Of a stretch of DNA of 51,830 bases, positions 18,398 to 26,534 are shown one piece after another (within the stretch, counting starts at the first letter, position 1; every line of letters starts with the position of its first letter). A program made the position numbers and the translations under genes. This stretch comes from Magnetococcales bacterium (GTDB taxonomy: Bacteria; Pseudomonadota; Magnetococcia; Magnetococcales; JADFXB01). A model generated the notes under the pieces. That model saw only the letters and a list, made by a program, of their open reading frames with translations, was not told the origin of the DNA and searched no databases. Location of the stretch: NCBI GenBank assembly GCA_015233935.1, contig JADFXB010000013.1, forward strand, positions 1 through 51,830, read 5' to 3'.

Positions 18398-19795
18398 TCA
18401 CCCATGGTCCCGCTCCATGGCCAACTGCAAGCGATCATGGATGCCATCAAATCCTCCGTTACTCATGATAACCACATGGTCGCCGGAGTAGCATGCCTCT
18501 GTCAACCGGTTTATGGCCTCCTGGGCCGATTCCACCACTTGGGCAAAACGCCCCACGGATTGCAGGTGGTGGGCAATGGCATCCACATCCAGAAGATCAT
18601 GGGCAGGCAAACCACGGGCGGCAGGGCGGGCCAGAAGAATGCCATCCGCCCCGGATAAGGCCTGGGGCAGGCGATCCTGATGGATGCGACGACGCATGGT
18701 ATTGGAACGAGGTTCCACCACCACCCAAATACGCCCCCCAGTAGAAAGGGAGGCACGCAACCCGGCAATGGTGGTGGCAATGGCGGTGGGATGGTGGGCA
18801 AAATCATCATAGACCGCCACACCATGACTGGTAAACCGCAATTGCAAACGACGGGCAACCCCCTGAAAGGAATTCAATCCCCGCTGCACCCGTTCCACCT
18901 CCGCCCCCAACTCCAGGGCAACGGCAGCGGCTGCCAGACCATTTTGAATGTTATGGCGTCCCAACAGCGACCATTGCACCTCCAATACCGGTTCCCCCTG
19001 TCGCAAGAGCTGCCAGTGGCTGCCATTTTCTGCCAACAGGCGGGCGGCGTAGGGATAGGAGGGATCAAAACCATAGAGGACCACAGGGGAATAGACCTTA
19101 TCCAGCAATCCCCGAATTTCCGGGTCATCCCCGTTGGCAATCACCTGGCCGGACGAGGGAACACAGCGAAGCAACAGACGAAACTGTCGACGGATGGACT
19201 CCAGATCGGGATAGATATCGGCGTGATCATATTCCAAATTGTGCAATACCAGGGTGCGGGGCCAGTAATGCAAAAATTTGGCCTGTTTATCAAAAAAGGC
19301 CGTGTCATATTCATCCCCTTCCACCACCACATGGTTTCCCTGGGGAAAGCGGGCACCCTGGCCAAAGTTGAGGGGAATGCCACCGATGAGGAAACCCGGT
19401 TGCCAACCCGCCTCTTCCAGTAACCAGGCGGTGAGACTGGAGGTGGTGGTCTTGCCATGGGTCCCCGCAACGACCACCGGATGACGACCATTCAAGACAT
19501 GACGATGGAGCCAGTCAGCCCCCGACATAAAGGGGATGGAAGAGTCCAGCAAAGCTTCCAGTTCAGGATTACCGCGAGAGATGGCATTGCCCACCAGCAC
19601 CAGATCGGGTGGTGGTTGCAGATTGTCCGCGCGATAGCCCTCCTGAACCTTTATACCCCGTTCGGCCAGAAAGGTACTCATGGGCGGATAGACATCACTG
19701 TCGGAGCCAGAGACCTGCCATTGGGACTCTTGCGCCAGGGCTGCCAAGGCGGCCATGGCGGTTCCGCAGATGCCGATGATATGTAAATGGGCCAT
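18398..19795 (-). CDS. mpl: UDP-MurNAc:L-Ala-gamma-D-Glu-meso-DAP ligase Mpl
   Basis: The 465-residue Mur ligase opens MAHLHIIGICGTAMAALAAL, has the ATP loop GTHGKTTTSS (111-120), YDDFAHHPTA and the C-terminal MSNGGFDGIHDRLQ typical of Mpl rather than MurC. It joins recycled murein tripeptide to UDP-MurNAc in the cytoplasm. It sits 3 bp after ampD, which releases that tripeptide, so the two form a cell-wall recycling module. Start ATG 19795. Confidence 0.96.
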   Translation of the reverse strand: MAHLHIIGICGTAMAALAALAQESQWQVSGSDSDVYPPMSTFLAERGIKVQEGYRADNLQPPPDLVLVGNAISRGNPELEALLDSSIPFMSGADWLHRHVLNGRHPVVVAGTHGKTTTSSLTAWLLEEAGWQPGFLIGGIPLNFGQGARFPQGNHVVVEGDEYDTAFFDKQAKFLHYWPRTLVLHNLEYDHADIYPDLESIRRQFRLLLRCVPSSGQVIANGDDPEIRGLLDKVYSPVVLYGFDPSYPYAARLLAENGSHWQLLRQGEPVLEVQWSLLGRHNIQNGLAAAAVALELGAEVERVQRGLNSFQGVARRLQLRFTSHGVAVYDDFAHHPTAIATTIAGLRASLSTGGRIWVVVEPRSNTMRRRIHQDRLPQALSGADGILLARPAARGLPAHDLLDVDAIAHHLQSVGRFAQVVESAQEAINRLTEACYSGDHVVIMSNGGFDGIHDRLQLAMERDHG

Positions 19796-19798
19796 GAC

Positions 19799-20356
19799 TC
19801 AATCCCAAACCAGGGGCCAGGAAGTCTCCCCACAGGTGGTTGCCAGAAAATGTTCCAACAGATTCCAATCAAAAAAGGGACCCGGATCCCACTTGCGCCC
19901 AGGGGCAATGTGCTGGTGCCCGGTGATGGATGACAAAGAGGGCACGTGATTTCGTAAGGTGTGGTAGAGACGGGCCAGTTGTTCATACTGAATGGGTATG
20001 AAAGGGGTTTGCCAGTCGCCTTCCAACTCCACACCAATGGAAAAATCGTTACACCCTTGTCGTCCCTGCCATTCACTCACCCCGGCATGCCAGGCCCGCT
20101 TGCCAACAGGTACAAATTGGGTGATCGCCCCCAGTCGGTTGATGACAAAATGGGCGGCCACCCGCAAGCCGGTCAACTGGGCAAAGTCGGGATGGGCAGC
20201 AGGGTCGAGCCTGCCCAAAAATAAATCTTCCACATAAGGACCACCAAAATGACCAGCGGGCAGGCTGATGGCATGAACCACCAGGAGTTCAATGGCCATG
20301 CCTGCCGGGCGTTGGTCACAATGGGGTGAGGGCAGATAGCACCAGGAAGGCGTCAG
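19799..20356 (-). CDS. ampD: 1,6-anhydro-N-acetylmuramyl-L-alanine amidase AmpD
   Basis: The 185-residue zinc amidase has [10 protein letters not shown], then [14 protein letters not shown] (first Zn His), VELEGDW (catalytic Glu) and [19 protein letters not shown] (Zn His, catalytic Lys, Zn Asp). It cleaves the peptide from anhydro-muropeptides in the cytoplasm. No ATG, GTG or TTG gives a normal N-terminus: the nearest ATG (20299) would cut into the domain, and a TTG at 20455 would extend 33 residues into the upstream gene. CTG at 20356 overlaps the upstream stop (CTGA), has GGAG 9-10 nt before it, and gives the usual AmpD length, so it is proposed as the start. Confidence 0.92.
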   Translation of the reverse strand: MTPSWCYLPSPHCDQRPAGMAIELLVVHAISLPAGHFGGPYVEDLFLGRLDPAAHPDFAQLTGLRVAAHFVINRLGAITQFVPVGKRAWHAGVSEWQGRQGCNDFSIGVELEGDWQTPFIPIQYEQLARLYHTLRNHVPSLSSITGHQHIAPGRKWDPGPFFDWNLLEHFLATTCGETSWPLVWD

Positions 20357-20577
20357 AAGACATTCTCCACCAGTTTGACTGCCGGAATACGCTCCCGCAT
20401 GATGCGCTCGATGCCCATTTTGAGGGTCATGGTTGCCCCTGGGCAACTGCCACAAGCCCCACGCAGACGCACCCGCACCACATTTTCGGGAGTCACTTCC
20501 ACCAACTCCACATCCCCACCATCCCGTTGCAACATGGGACGAATTTCTTCCAGAACCGCCTTGACTTGCTCAAGCAT
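20353..20577 (-). CDS. NifU C-terminal domain (Nfu-type) iron-sulphur carrier
   Basis: The 74-residue single-domain protein has [18 protein letters not shown] and the cluster-binding GACGSCPGA motif (Cys42, Cys45). Such Nfu domains hold and deliver 4Fe-4S clusters. No IscU-like N-terminal domain or A-type domain is attached. It lies between tolC and ampD and overlaps ampD by four bases. ATG 20577 is the only sensible start. Confidence 0.93.
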   Translation of the reverse strand: MLEQVKAVLEEIRPMLQRDGGDVELVEVTPENVVRVRLRGACGSCPGATMTLKMGIERIMRERIPAVKLVENVF

Positions 20578-20610
20578 GGATCATCTCCAAAAAAAGGTTA
20601 CCGACAAGCA

Positions 20611-21942
20611 TCATTCGCCCACCATGCCCAGTTCATTCAGGGTCAAGCGTCCCACCGCCTTCAAGAGGCGAAAGCGGGCCAGTTCCCAGGAATAGCGGCT
20701 TTTGGCCAGATTGGTCTGGGCGGTAAAATATTCATTTTGGGCATCCAACAAGTCCAGGGAGGTACGGGTGCCCACCTGAAACTCCTGTTCCACCCCCTCC
20801 ATGGCCGCTTTGGAGGCCTTCACTCCATCTTCCAAGGCCTTCACCGAGGCATCGGCACTCTTGATATCCAGGATGGCCTGGGTGGTCTCCCGCTGAATTT
20901 GTTGCAGAAGACGATCATAGGTGGCCATTTGATTGTCCCGATCCGCCCTGGCCTGCTGGGTGCGGGAGGTGGTCAATCCCCCTTTGAAGAGGGGGAGATT
21001 CATGGTGACACCCATGGTGAATTCGTTGAGATCGGTTTTGAAACCAGAAACCTCCACATCGGTTTTTTTGAAATAGGTGGAGGAGAGGTTAACGGTTGGC
21101 AAATGTCCCGCCTTTTCCAACTCTATATTGCTTTCCGCCACGGCCAGACGCAAACGGGCCGCTTCCAGATCGGGCCTTTGCATCATCTGATTCTGGGCCT
21201 CTTTGGCAGAAATAGTGAGGGAGGCAGGGTTGAGGGTGGGCAAAACCAGATTATCCACGGGTGGAAAACCCACCAGCTCCACATAACGGGCGTCCGCCGC
21301 TGCCAGGGAGTTGTCGGCACTGATTTTATTGGCTCGAGCAAGAGAAACCCTGGCCAGAGCCTGACTCACATCGGTCATGGTCAGCTCACCGACGGTGAAG
21401 CGGGCTTGGGTGGCTTCCAGTTGATGTTCGGTAAGGCGCAAGTTGTTATCCGCCAAATCCACCACATCTCTTGCCTGCAACCATTCAATGGCCCCCTGCA
21501 CCACTGAGATGGCAATGGTCTGCCGCATGGCCTCAAAATCTTGTACATAGGCTTTCACAAAAGGATCGGCCTGCCGGTAGGCCTCAATGGCCTGCCAGTT
21601 GAACAAGACCTGGTTCATGCTCACACCCAAGCGACCAATATTGGTATTTTGGCTGGGAAACTTTTGATAATCCACAGATGTTTTGCTCTTTCCCGCTTCC
21701 AGATCAATGCTGGGCAGCAAAGAGGCCATGGCCTGGCTGTATTTTTCCTCGGCAGAACGCAAACTGGCCGCTGCCGAGGCCATATTAGGATTATTCTCCA
21801 GGGCATTTTGCAAAGCCTGGTGGAAGGATTGAGCTGGATTTTCTGCCGCCTGCAGGGTAGCACATGAGGCCCACGCCAACAGGCAAACCATGATGGGGCG
21901 GCAGCAGAATAAGGCGGGTGAGTCTTTCAACAATGCCGGCAT
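20611..21942 (-). CDS. TolC family outer membrane efflux channel
   Basis: The 443-residue product has a signal peptide ending near TLQAAENP, then two outer-membrane efflux protein repeats: alpha-helical heptads such as NNPNMASAAASLRSAEEKYS, and beta segments including FTMGVTMNLPLFKGGLTTS. The second repeat ends with VGTRTSLDLLDAQNEYFTAQ, a strong family mark. It would form the trimeric outer-membrane duct of a type I secretion or RND pump. No inner-membrane partner lies nearby, so the substrate is unknown. ATG 21942 is used; the ribosome site is weak. Confidence 0.92.
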   Translation of the reverse strand: MPALLKDSPALFCCRPIMVCLLAWASCATLQAAENPAQSFHQALQNALENNPNMASAAASLRSAEEKYSQAMASLLPSIDLEAGKSKTSVDYQKFPSQNTNIGRLGVSMNQVLFNWQAIEAYRQADPFVKAYVQDFEAMRQTIAISVVQGAIEWLQARDVVDLADNNLRLTEHQLEATQARFTVGELTMTDVSQALARVSLARANKISADNSLAAADARYVELVGFPPVDNLVLPTLNPASLTISAKEAQNQMMQRPDLEAARLRLAVAESNIELEKAGHLPTVNLSSTYFKKTDVEVSGFKTDLNEFTMGVTMNLPLFKGGLTTSRTQQARADRDNQMATYDRLLQQIQRETTQAILDIKSADASVKALEDGVKASKAAMEGVEQEFQVGTRTSLDLLDAQNEYFTAQTNLAKSRYSWELARFRLLKAVGRLTLNELGMVGE

Positions 21943-22030
21943 CCTTGATGTTTGATAATCGGGTTAAAATACTCAGTATACTCTTTCATAAATCACTGCC
22001 AAGTCTTTTTTAAGATTGCTCCAATAATCC

Positions 22031-23941
22031 TTAGACATCCAGACGATCCCGTGCAAAATCGGCCCGTTCCTGGATAAACCGAAAACGTTCAGCCGGCTTT
22101 TTACCCATGAGACGATCAAAGGTATCCTGGGTAGCGGCATCATCATCCACCACTACCTTGAGCAAACGACGGGATTTGGGATTCATGGTGGTCTCCCGCA
22201 ATTGGGCAGGGTCCATTTCACCCAAACCTTTAAATCGGGAGATGGTAATCTTCGCCCGTGGTTGCTTGCGGGTAATCTCCTTGATCCAACGCTCCCGTTC
22301 GGCATCGTCCAGAGCGTAAATGGAGTCATTGCCCCAGGAAAGCCGGTACAGGGGCGGCATGGCCAGATAGAGATGACCCCGCTGGATCAGGGGACGCATA
22401 TAGCGAAAGAAAAAGGTCAACAATAGGCTGGTGATATGATCCCCATCCACATCAGCGTCGGCCATGAGGATGACACGACCATACCGAATACGCTCCACGG
22501 TGAAATCTTTTCCCCACCCCGCCCCGATGGCGATGGTAAGATTCTGAATTTCCACGTTTTTTTCAAAGCGTTCCAGATTGGCCTGCTCCACATTGAGAAT
22601 TTTTCCCCGCAGTGGCAACACCGCCTGAAAGTTACGATCCCGGGCCTGTTTGGCGGATCCGCCTGCCGAGTCGCCTTCCACAATGAACAATTCGGATTGG
22701 GAGGTATCGTTGGTGATGCAATCGGTCAACTTGCCCGGCAGGGTCAAGCGACTGGTGGCGGTTTTGCGGGCGGTGGTGGTCTCTTTTTTGCGGCTTAACC
22801 GATCCTTGGCCCGCTCCACCATGGCTTCCACCAGACGGGTGGCCTGTTCAGGACGGGCGTGCAGCCAGTGGTCCAGGTCATCCTTAAGAATGGTTTCCAC
22901 CACTCTGGTCAATTCAGGATTATTGAGACGGTCTTTGGTTTGGCCGGAAAATTCAGGGTTGGGAATAAAGACCGACAGCACACCGATCATTCCCCCCTGC
23001 ACATCTTCGCCGGTCAAAGTGATGCCACGGGGGAGCAGGTTACGGCTTTCGGCAAATTCCCGAAAACCTTTGAGGAGAGCGGAGCGGAAACCCACATCAT
23101 GGCTACCCCCACCGGGGGTGGGGATGGTGTTGCAATAGGTGAGGATGGAGGTATCATCTTTGCGGGTCCAGGTCATGGCCCACTCCATACGGGAGCGTCC
23201 ATCCCCCAATTTTTCCCGTCGGCCATCGAAGGGTTCCGGGCACAGGAGAGATTCGGCGGACAGGCTGTCGCGGATGTAATCCCGCAAGCCGTTGGGAAAG
23301 TGAAAACGCACCTCCTCCCGACCTGCGATACGGGCAACGATGGTCACCCCACGGGTGAGATAGGCGCGGGAGCGACACATTTCCAGCACCCGCTCCCCTT
23401 CCAGCGGGGTATCCCCAAAAATTTCCTTGTCGGGCAAAAAGGTGACGCGGGTGCTATGGGTGCGACTGGGTTCCAGCTTTTCCAGGGGGGAGGCTACCTT
23501 GCCACGGGCGAAGCGTTGACGCCAGTGGAAACCATCCCGCTCCACCAACACCTCACTCCATTCGGAGAGGGCCGTCACCACCGAGACGCCAACCCCGTGG
23601 AGACCACCAGAAGTTTCGTAGGCTTGGTTGCTGAACTTGCCGCCAGCGTGGAGCATGGTCATCACCACTTCCAGGGCGGACTTGTCGGGATAGCGGGGGT
23701 GGGGGTCCACCGGGATGCCGCGTCCGTTATCTCTGACGGAGACCACCCCGTCTTCGTGGAGCCAGAGCTGGATGCGGTCGGCGTGGCCGGCCACGACCTC
23801 ATCCATACTGTTGTCCAGGACTTCCGCCACCAGATGGTGGAGGGCACGGCTGTCGGTCCCACCGATATACATGCCGGGACGGCGACGAACTCCCTCCAAT
23901 CCCTCCAGGACTTCGATATGGGAAGCGTTATAGGAACTCAT
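22031..23941 (-). CDS. parE: DNA topoisomerase IV subunit B
   Basis: The 636-residue GHKL ATPase has VRRRPGMYIGGTD, EVLDNSMDEV, VRDNGRGIPVD and GGLHGVGVSVVTALS in the ATP-binding domain. The TOPRIM motifs EGDSAGGSAKQARDRNFQAV and DADVDGDHI follow. The size and the lack of the roughly 170-residue insertion common in Gram-negative GyrB favour ParE. With ParC it decatenates daughter chromosomes. Its ATG is 18 bp after fliW, so the two are probably co-transcribed; no parC is in the window. Confidence 0.95.
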   Translation of the reverse strand: MSSYNASHIEVLEGLEGVRRRPGMYIGGTDSRALHHLVAEVLDNSMDEVVAGHADRIQLWLHEDGVVSVRDNGRGIPVDPHPRYPDKSALEVVMTMLHAGGKFSNQAYETSGGLHGVGVSVVTALSEWSEVLVERDGFHWRQRFARGKVASPLEKLEPSRTHSTRVTFLPDKEIFGDTPLEGERVLEMCRSRAYLTRGVTIVARIAGREEVRFHFPNGLRDYIRDSLSAESLLCPEPFDGRREKLGDGRSRMEWAMTWTRKDDTSILTYCNTIPTPGGGSHDVGFRSALLKGFREFAESRNLLPRGITLTGEDVQGGMIGVLSVFIPNPEFSGQTKDRLNNPELTRVVETILKDDLDHWLHARPEQATRLVEAMVERAKDRLSRKKETTTARKTATSRLTLPGKLTDCITNDTSQSELFIVEGDSAGGSAKQARDRNFQAVLPLRGKILNVEQANLERFEKNVEIQNLTIAIGAGWGKDFTVERIRYGRVILMADADVDGDHITSLLLTFFFRYMRPLIQRGHLYLAMPPLYRLSWGNDSIYALDDAERERWIKEITRKQPRAKITISRFKGLGEMDPAQLRETTMNPKSRRLLKVVVDDDAATQDTFDRLMGKKPAERFRFIQERADFARDRLDV

Positions 23942-23959
23942 GACGACATGGCCTAGAGG

Positions 23960-24454
23960 CTAACGGCCCAAAATGTTGATTGTAATCTCCATGCGCAACA
24001 GGGCTTTTTGAAAAGCCAGACGTTTTTGCATATTGACAAAAATTGGGCCTTGCAGGTTAGGCTTGATCTTGCCGCCGGAGAGGGCGAAAAGGGGAAGCCG
24101 GATGTTTTCCACCATGGCCTTTCGTGAGAGGACCAGGAGGGTTCCGATGGTGTCTTCACCGGTATTTTCGTCGATCTCCAGGGTGCGCATTTCATCTTCT
24201 TCCAGCATGAGCTGGTAGGCGATACCGGCTTCGCTGGCATCCACCACATTGAAGACCACTTCCGGGTCATCCAGGGATTGCAACCAGAAGACCCTTGGGG
24301 CATCTCCCCTTGGACGACTGCTCTCTTCTTCCACCAGGAAGAGGGCAAATTTTTGGCAGTTTTCAAAACCGGGAACCCCACGGGGAAAGGTGAAAACGGC
24401 CTCTTCATCCACTTCCACAAGACCGGAATGCTTGGTTTGTAATTGTATTTTCAT
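23960..24454 (-). CDS. fliW: flagellar assembly factor FliW
   Basis: The 164-residue product has the FliW features FTFPRGVPGFENCQKFALF, WLQSLDDPEVVFNVVDA and the late NLQGPIFVNMQKRLAFQ. FliW binds flagellin and relieves or imposes control through the RNA-binding regulator CsrA. Neither csrA nor flagellin is nearby; the gene is placed ahead of parE. ATG 24454 follows GGAAC; an in-frame ATG 16 residues upstream would add a non-conserved leader. The C-terminal IRLPLFAL and INILGR segments are slightly extended compared with short FliW proteins. Confidence 0.93.
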   Translation of the reverse strand: MKIQLQTKHSGLVEVDEEAVFTFPRGVPGFENCQKFALFLVEEESSRPRGDAPRVFWLQSLDDPEVVFNVVDASEAGIAYQLMLEEDEMRTLEIDENTGEDTIGTLLVLSRKAMVENIRLPLFALSGGKIKPNLQGPIFVNMQKRLAFQKALLRMEITINILGR

Positions 24455-24508
24455 AGCGGAGTTCCATTTTGGCAACGCTTTGGCAAACTGGGAAAATGGC
24501 ATTCTCCT

Positions 24509-24535
24509 TTTATACGCTTATCAGCCTTTTGACAA
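24509..24535 (-). promoter_or_regulatory. candidate promoter of fliW
   Basis: On the minus strand TTGTCA (24535-24530) and TATAAA (24514-24509) are separated by 15 bp. Overlapping them is GCTGATAA, one mismatch from the flagellar sigma-28 -10 element GCCGATAA, but no matching TAAA lies 15 bp upstream. Either reading is tentative. Confidence 0.3.
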
Positions 24536-24657
24536 GGCGTTACACAACATTGTGCCGCGAAACTGTTTCCGGGAAAGTGTGTCAGGAGAAAAGTAGCCTA
24601 TAAGATACACTCTTGGATAAAATTGGTTTGGTGCATGGTGTCCATCCACCAGGAGAT

Positions 24658-24686
24658 TTGACAAATGGCATCAGGATGCCTACCCT
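24658..24686 (+). promoter_or_regulatory. candidate promoter with dyad in the spacer
   Basis: TTGACA at 24658-24663 is perfect; the -10 at 24681 (TACCCT) is weak, with a 17-bp spacer. The dyad GGCATC-AG-GATGCC fills 24667-24680, where a bound protein would block polymerase. It precedes the possibly phage-derived gene. Confidence 0.3.
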
Positions 24687-24731
24687 AATTTGCAAAAGAA
24701 CATACAAACCCCCATGAGGAGTGTGCCAAGG

Positions 24732-25340
24732 ATGAGGCAGTATTGTTTGGTACATGAGAAGAAGATTCTTTATGGACCCACCCATTGGAACAGTCGCCGG
24801 TTCACTCAGAAGGCGGCGGGGGCCATGGTATCCATAGCGGGTCGGAGCTTGACTGTCCCCATACCGGTGATTCCGCCCAGTGAGTGGATCAATATTGGCA
24901 GTGGGTTGCGCATTTTATTGGTGACCCATCATATTGCCCCTTATGATCCATTTTTTCAGGTTCCGTATCCGTTGGGCTATCGGGTAACGGGGACGGAGGT
25001 TCAGCGTGTTTATGGCATCCAGGATCGTACCCTGGAGGATTTACGTGCCCAATCGTTACAGACTGCCCGAACCGTAGCTTATCGCCGTTTGCAATTGACG
25101 GATTGGTATGTGATACGTGCATTGGAGCCTGGTGGCAAGCCTGTTCCCAAGGATATATTGGAGATGCGGGCGACCATACGAGATCGGTGCAATGCCATTG
25201 AGGATGCCATTTTGGCGGCCAAGACCATTGAGGATATCAAGTCTGCGGGTGCTCACTTATGGGAGGACGAGGAAGAAGAACCGGAGGAGTCTTTTTATCC
25301 CACCCGCATGGATTTGGATTTGGAAGAAGCCATCCTGTGA
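24732..25340 (+). CDS. uncharacterised protein, phage tail-assembly-like C-terminal half
   Basis: The product is about 202 residues and not firmly recognised. The C-terminal half reads RRLQLTDWYVIRALEPGGKP, then a helix of the form V-P-x-x-I-x-x-x-R-x-x-I-R with IEDAILAAKTIEDIKS. This pattern recalls the helical end of phage tail-fibre assembly proteins (a D-W-x-x-x-R sequence followed by an R-x-x-x-R helix). The end is very acidic (WEDEEEEPEES). ATG 24732 has AGGAG 10 nt upstream; ATG 24714 and TTG 24690 are alternatives. It is a lone gene between fliW and tRNA-Lys, perhaps domesticated or left from a prophage. Confidence 0.45.
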   Translation: MRQYCLVHEKKILYGPTHWNSRRFTQKAAGAMVSIAGRSLTVPIPVIPPSEWINIGSGLRILLVTHHIAPYDPFFQVPYPLGYRVTGTEVQRVYGIQDRTLEDLRAQSLQTARTVAYRRLQLTDWYVIRALEPGGKPVPKDILEMRATIRDRCNAIEDAILAAKTIEDIKSAGAHLWEDEEEEPEESFYPTRMDLDLEEAIL

Positions 25341-25400
25341 CAGAAAAAATCTCCATGGACCTTGACAGTTCCCGGCCAGATATGGGAGGATTTCTTCTTT

Positions 25401-25476
<76 letters not shown>

Positions 25477-25484
25477 AGAATATC

Positions 25485-25518
25485 AAAGGCTTCCGCCACT
25501 TGTGGCAGAAGCCTTTTT
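25485..25518 (+). terminator. intrinsic terminator after tRNA-Lys
   Basis: AAAGGCTTC and GCCAC pair with GTGGC and GAAGCCTTT around a 2-nt loop with one internal mismatch, followed by a T-run ending at 25518. Confidence 0.85.
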
Positions 25519-25524
25519 GGTTTG

Positions 25525-25542
25525 GTACCCACATAGTACCCA
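25525..25542. repeat. short direct repeat downstream of tRNA-Lys, possible att remnant
   Basis: GTACCCA occurs at 25525-25531 and 25536-25542, 49 bp past the tRNA 3' end and just before the accessory polysaccharide locus. Such short repeats resemble arm-type sites beside integrated elements, but no integrase or second copy of the tRNA end is seen here. Confidence 0.25.
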
Positions 25543-25605
25543 ACCGGAAGCATGGAACGCTGTCTTATCCAACGTTAACCTTTATTCAGACTAAAAGATA
25601 AACAG

Positions 25606-26322
25606 ATGAAATTGCCAAATGTCGGCTGGTCTGCTCAAAGGCACAGCCATTCCAAAGAACTTTCCCGTAGAACTTTTTGTTTTTCGATGCTCTTGCTGGG
25701 GGTTAGCGGGTGCTCAAACAATTCTTCCCTGATAAAGGTTGCCGGTGATGCCCTCAATGTGGCCATACGAGGCTTTCCGGGCACCCCTCTGGATCGCGAC
25801 CAGATAGAGGCTCTGCCCTATGCCAGCTTGGCCGCCAAACTGGGCAAAGGTCCCCGTTCTTTGCTGGTGTTGGGAAAGGTCGCCAAGCAGGAGTTGCATT
25901 GGTATTCCGCTGATCACATCGTTATGGTGACCTATCGTGGGCGTTTGATGAAAACCGCTGGATTGCCAAAAAATCTTTCTCAAACTCTCCTTTACAAAGA
26001 TGACCCATTTAAATCACCCCGGAAACCGACACCCGGAACTTCCGCTGTGACGCGCGTTATTAATCTTTCTCCCGATGAAATCTACCAGGATCCGGTCGTG
26101 TCTACTTGGCAAGGCGGGGAAAGTGAAACCATCGAGATCGTGAATCGGAGGTATGAAACTGTCCGCTGGGAGGAAGTATGCCGTTGTAAAATTTCCGGCT
26201 GGAAGTTCACCAACACCTTCTGGTTCGACCCAGAGCATGCGTTGGTATGGCGTAGTGAGCAACATATCCACCACGAGCTTCCTCCCATCACCATTGAGAT
26301 GTTGAAGCAAAATCAAACCTGA
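25606..26322 (+). CDS. YjbF/GfcB-type exopolysaccharide lipoprotein
   Basis: The 238-residue product has a lipobox LGVSGCS (Cys36) after the sequence SRRTFCFSMLL, which also resembles a twin-arginine signal. The mature part matches the YjbF family: DQIEALPYASLAAKLGKGPR, GRLMKTAGLP, and GWKFTNTFWFDPEHALVWRS. In E. coli YjbF and GfcB belong to operons for extracellular polysaccharide or group 4 capsule. Here it leads the rightward arm that ends with yjbH-like, which supports the assignment. ATG 25606 is used although the ribosome site is weak. Confidence 0.82.
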   Translation: MKLPNVGWSAQRHSHSKELSRRTFCFSMLLLGVSGCSNNSSLIKVAGDALNVAIRGFPGTPLDRDQIEALPYASLAAKLGKGPRSLLVLGKVAKQELHWYSADHIVMVTYRGRLMKTAGLPKNLSQTLLYKDDPFKSPRKPTPGTSAVTRVINLSPDEIYQDPVVSTWQGGESETIEIVNRRYETVRWEEVCRCKISGWKFTNTFWFDPEHALVWRSEQHIHHELPPITIEMLKQNQT

Positions 26323-26534
26323 TTGGGGCATCGGCAACCGTTGGTTTATAAATAATACTTCGTAAATGAAATTTCTTGCCTGCGCTACCTCGTCCTTGAC
26401 AAATCCAAGGATTTGCATTTACCCTGCCCCGAGACGGGTTGTGTACCGCCTTGGGTACAAAATTTTTCCAATCGGCAGACTGCATGTCGTTGGACGACCG
26501 GTGTGGATACAAGGAAAAAGAGGTTTTGCCATTC

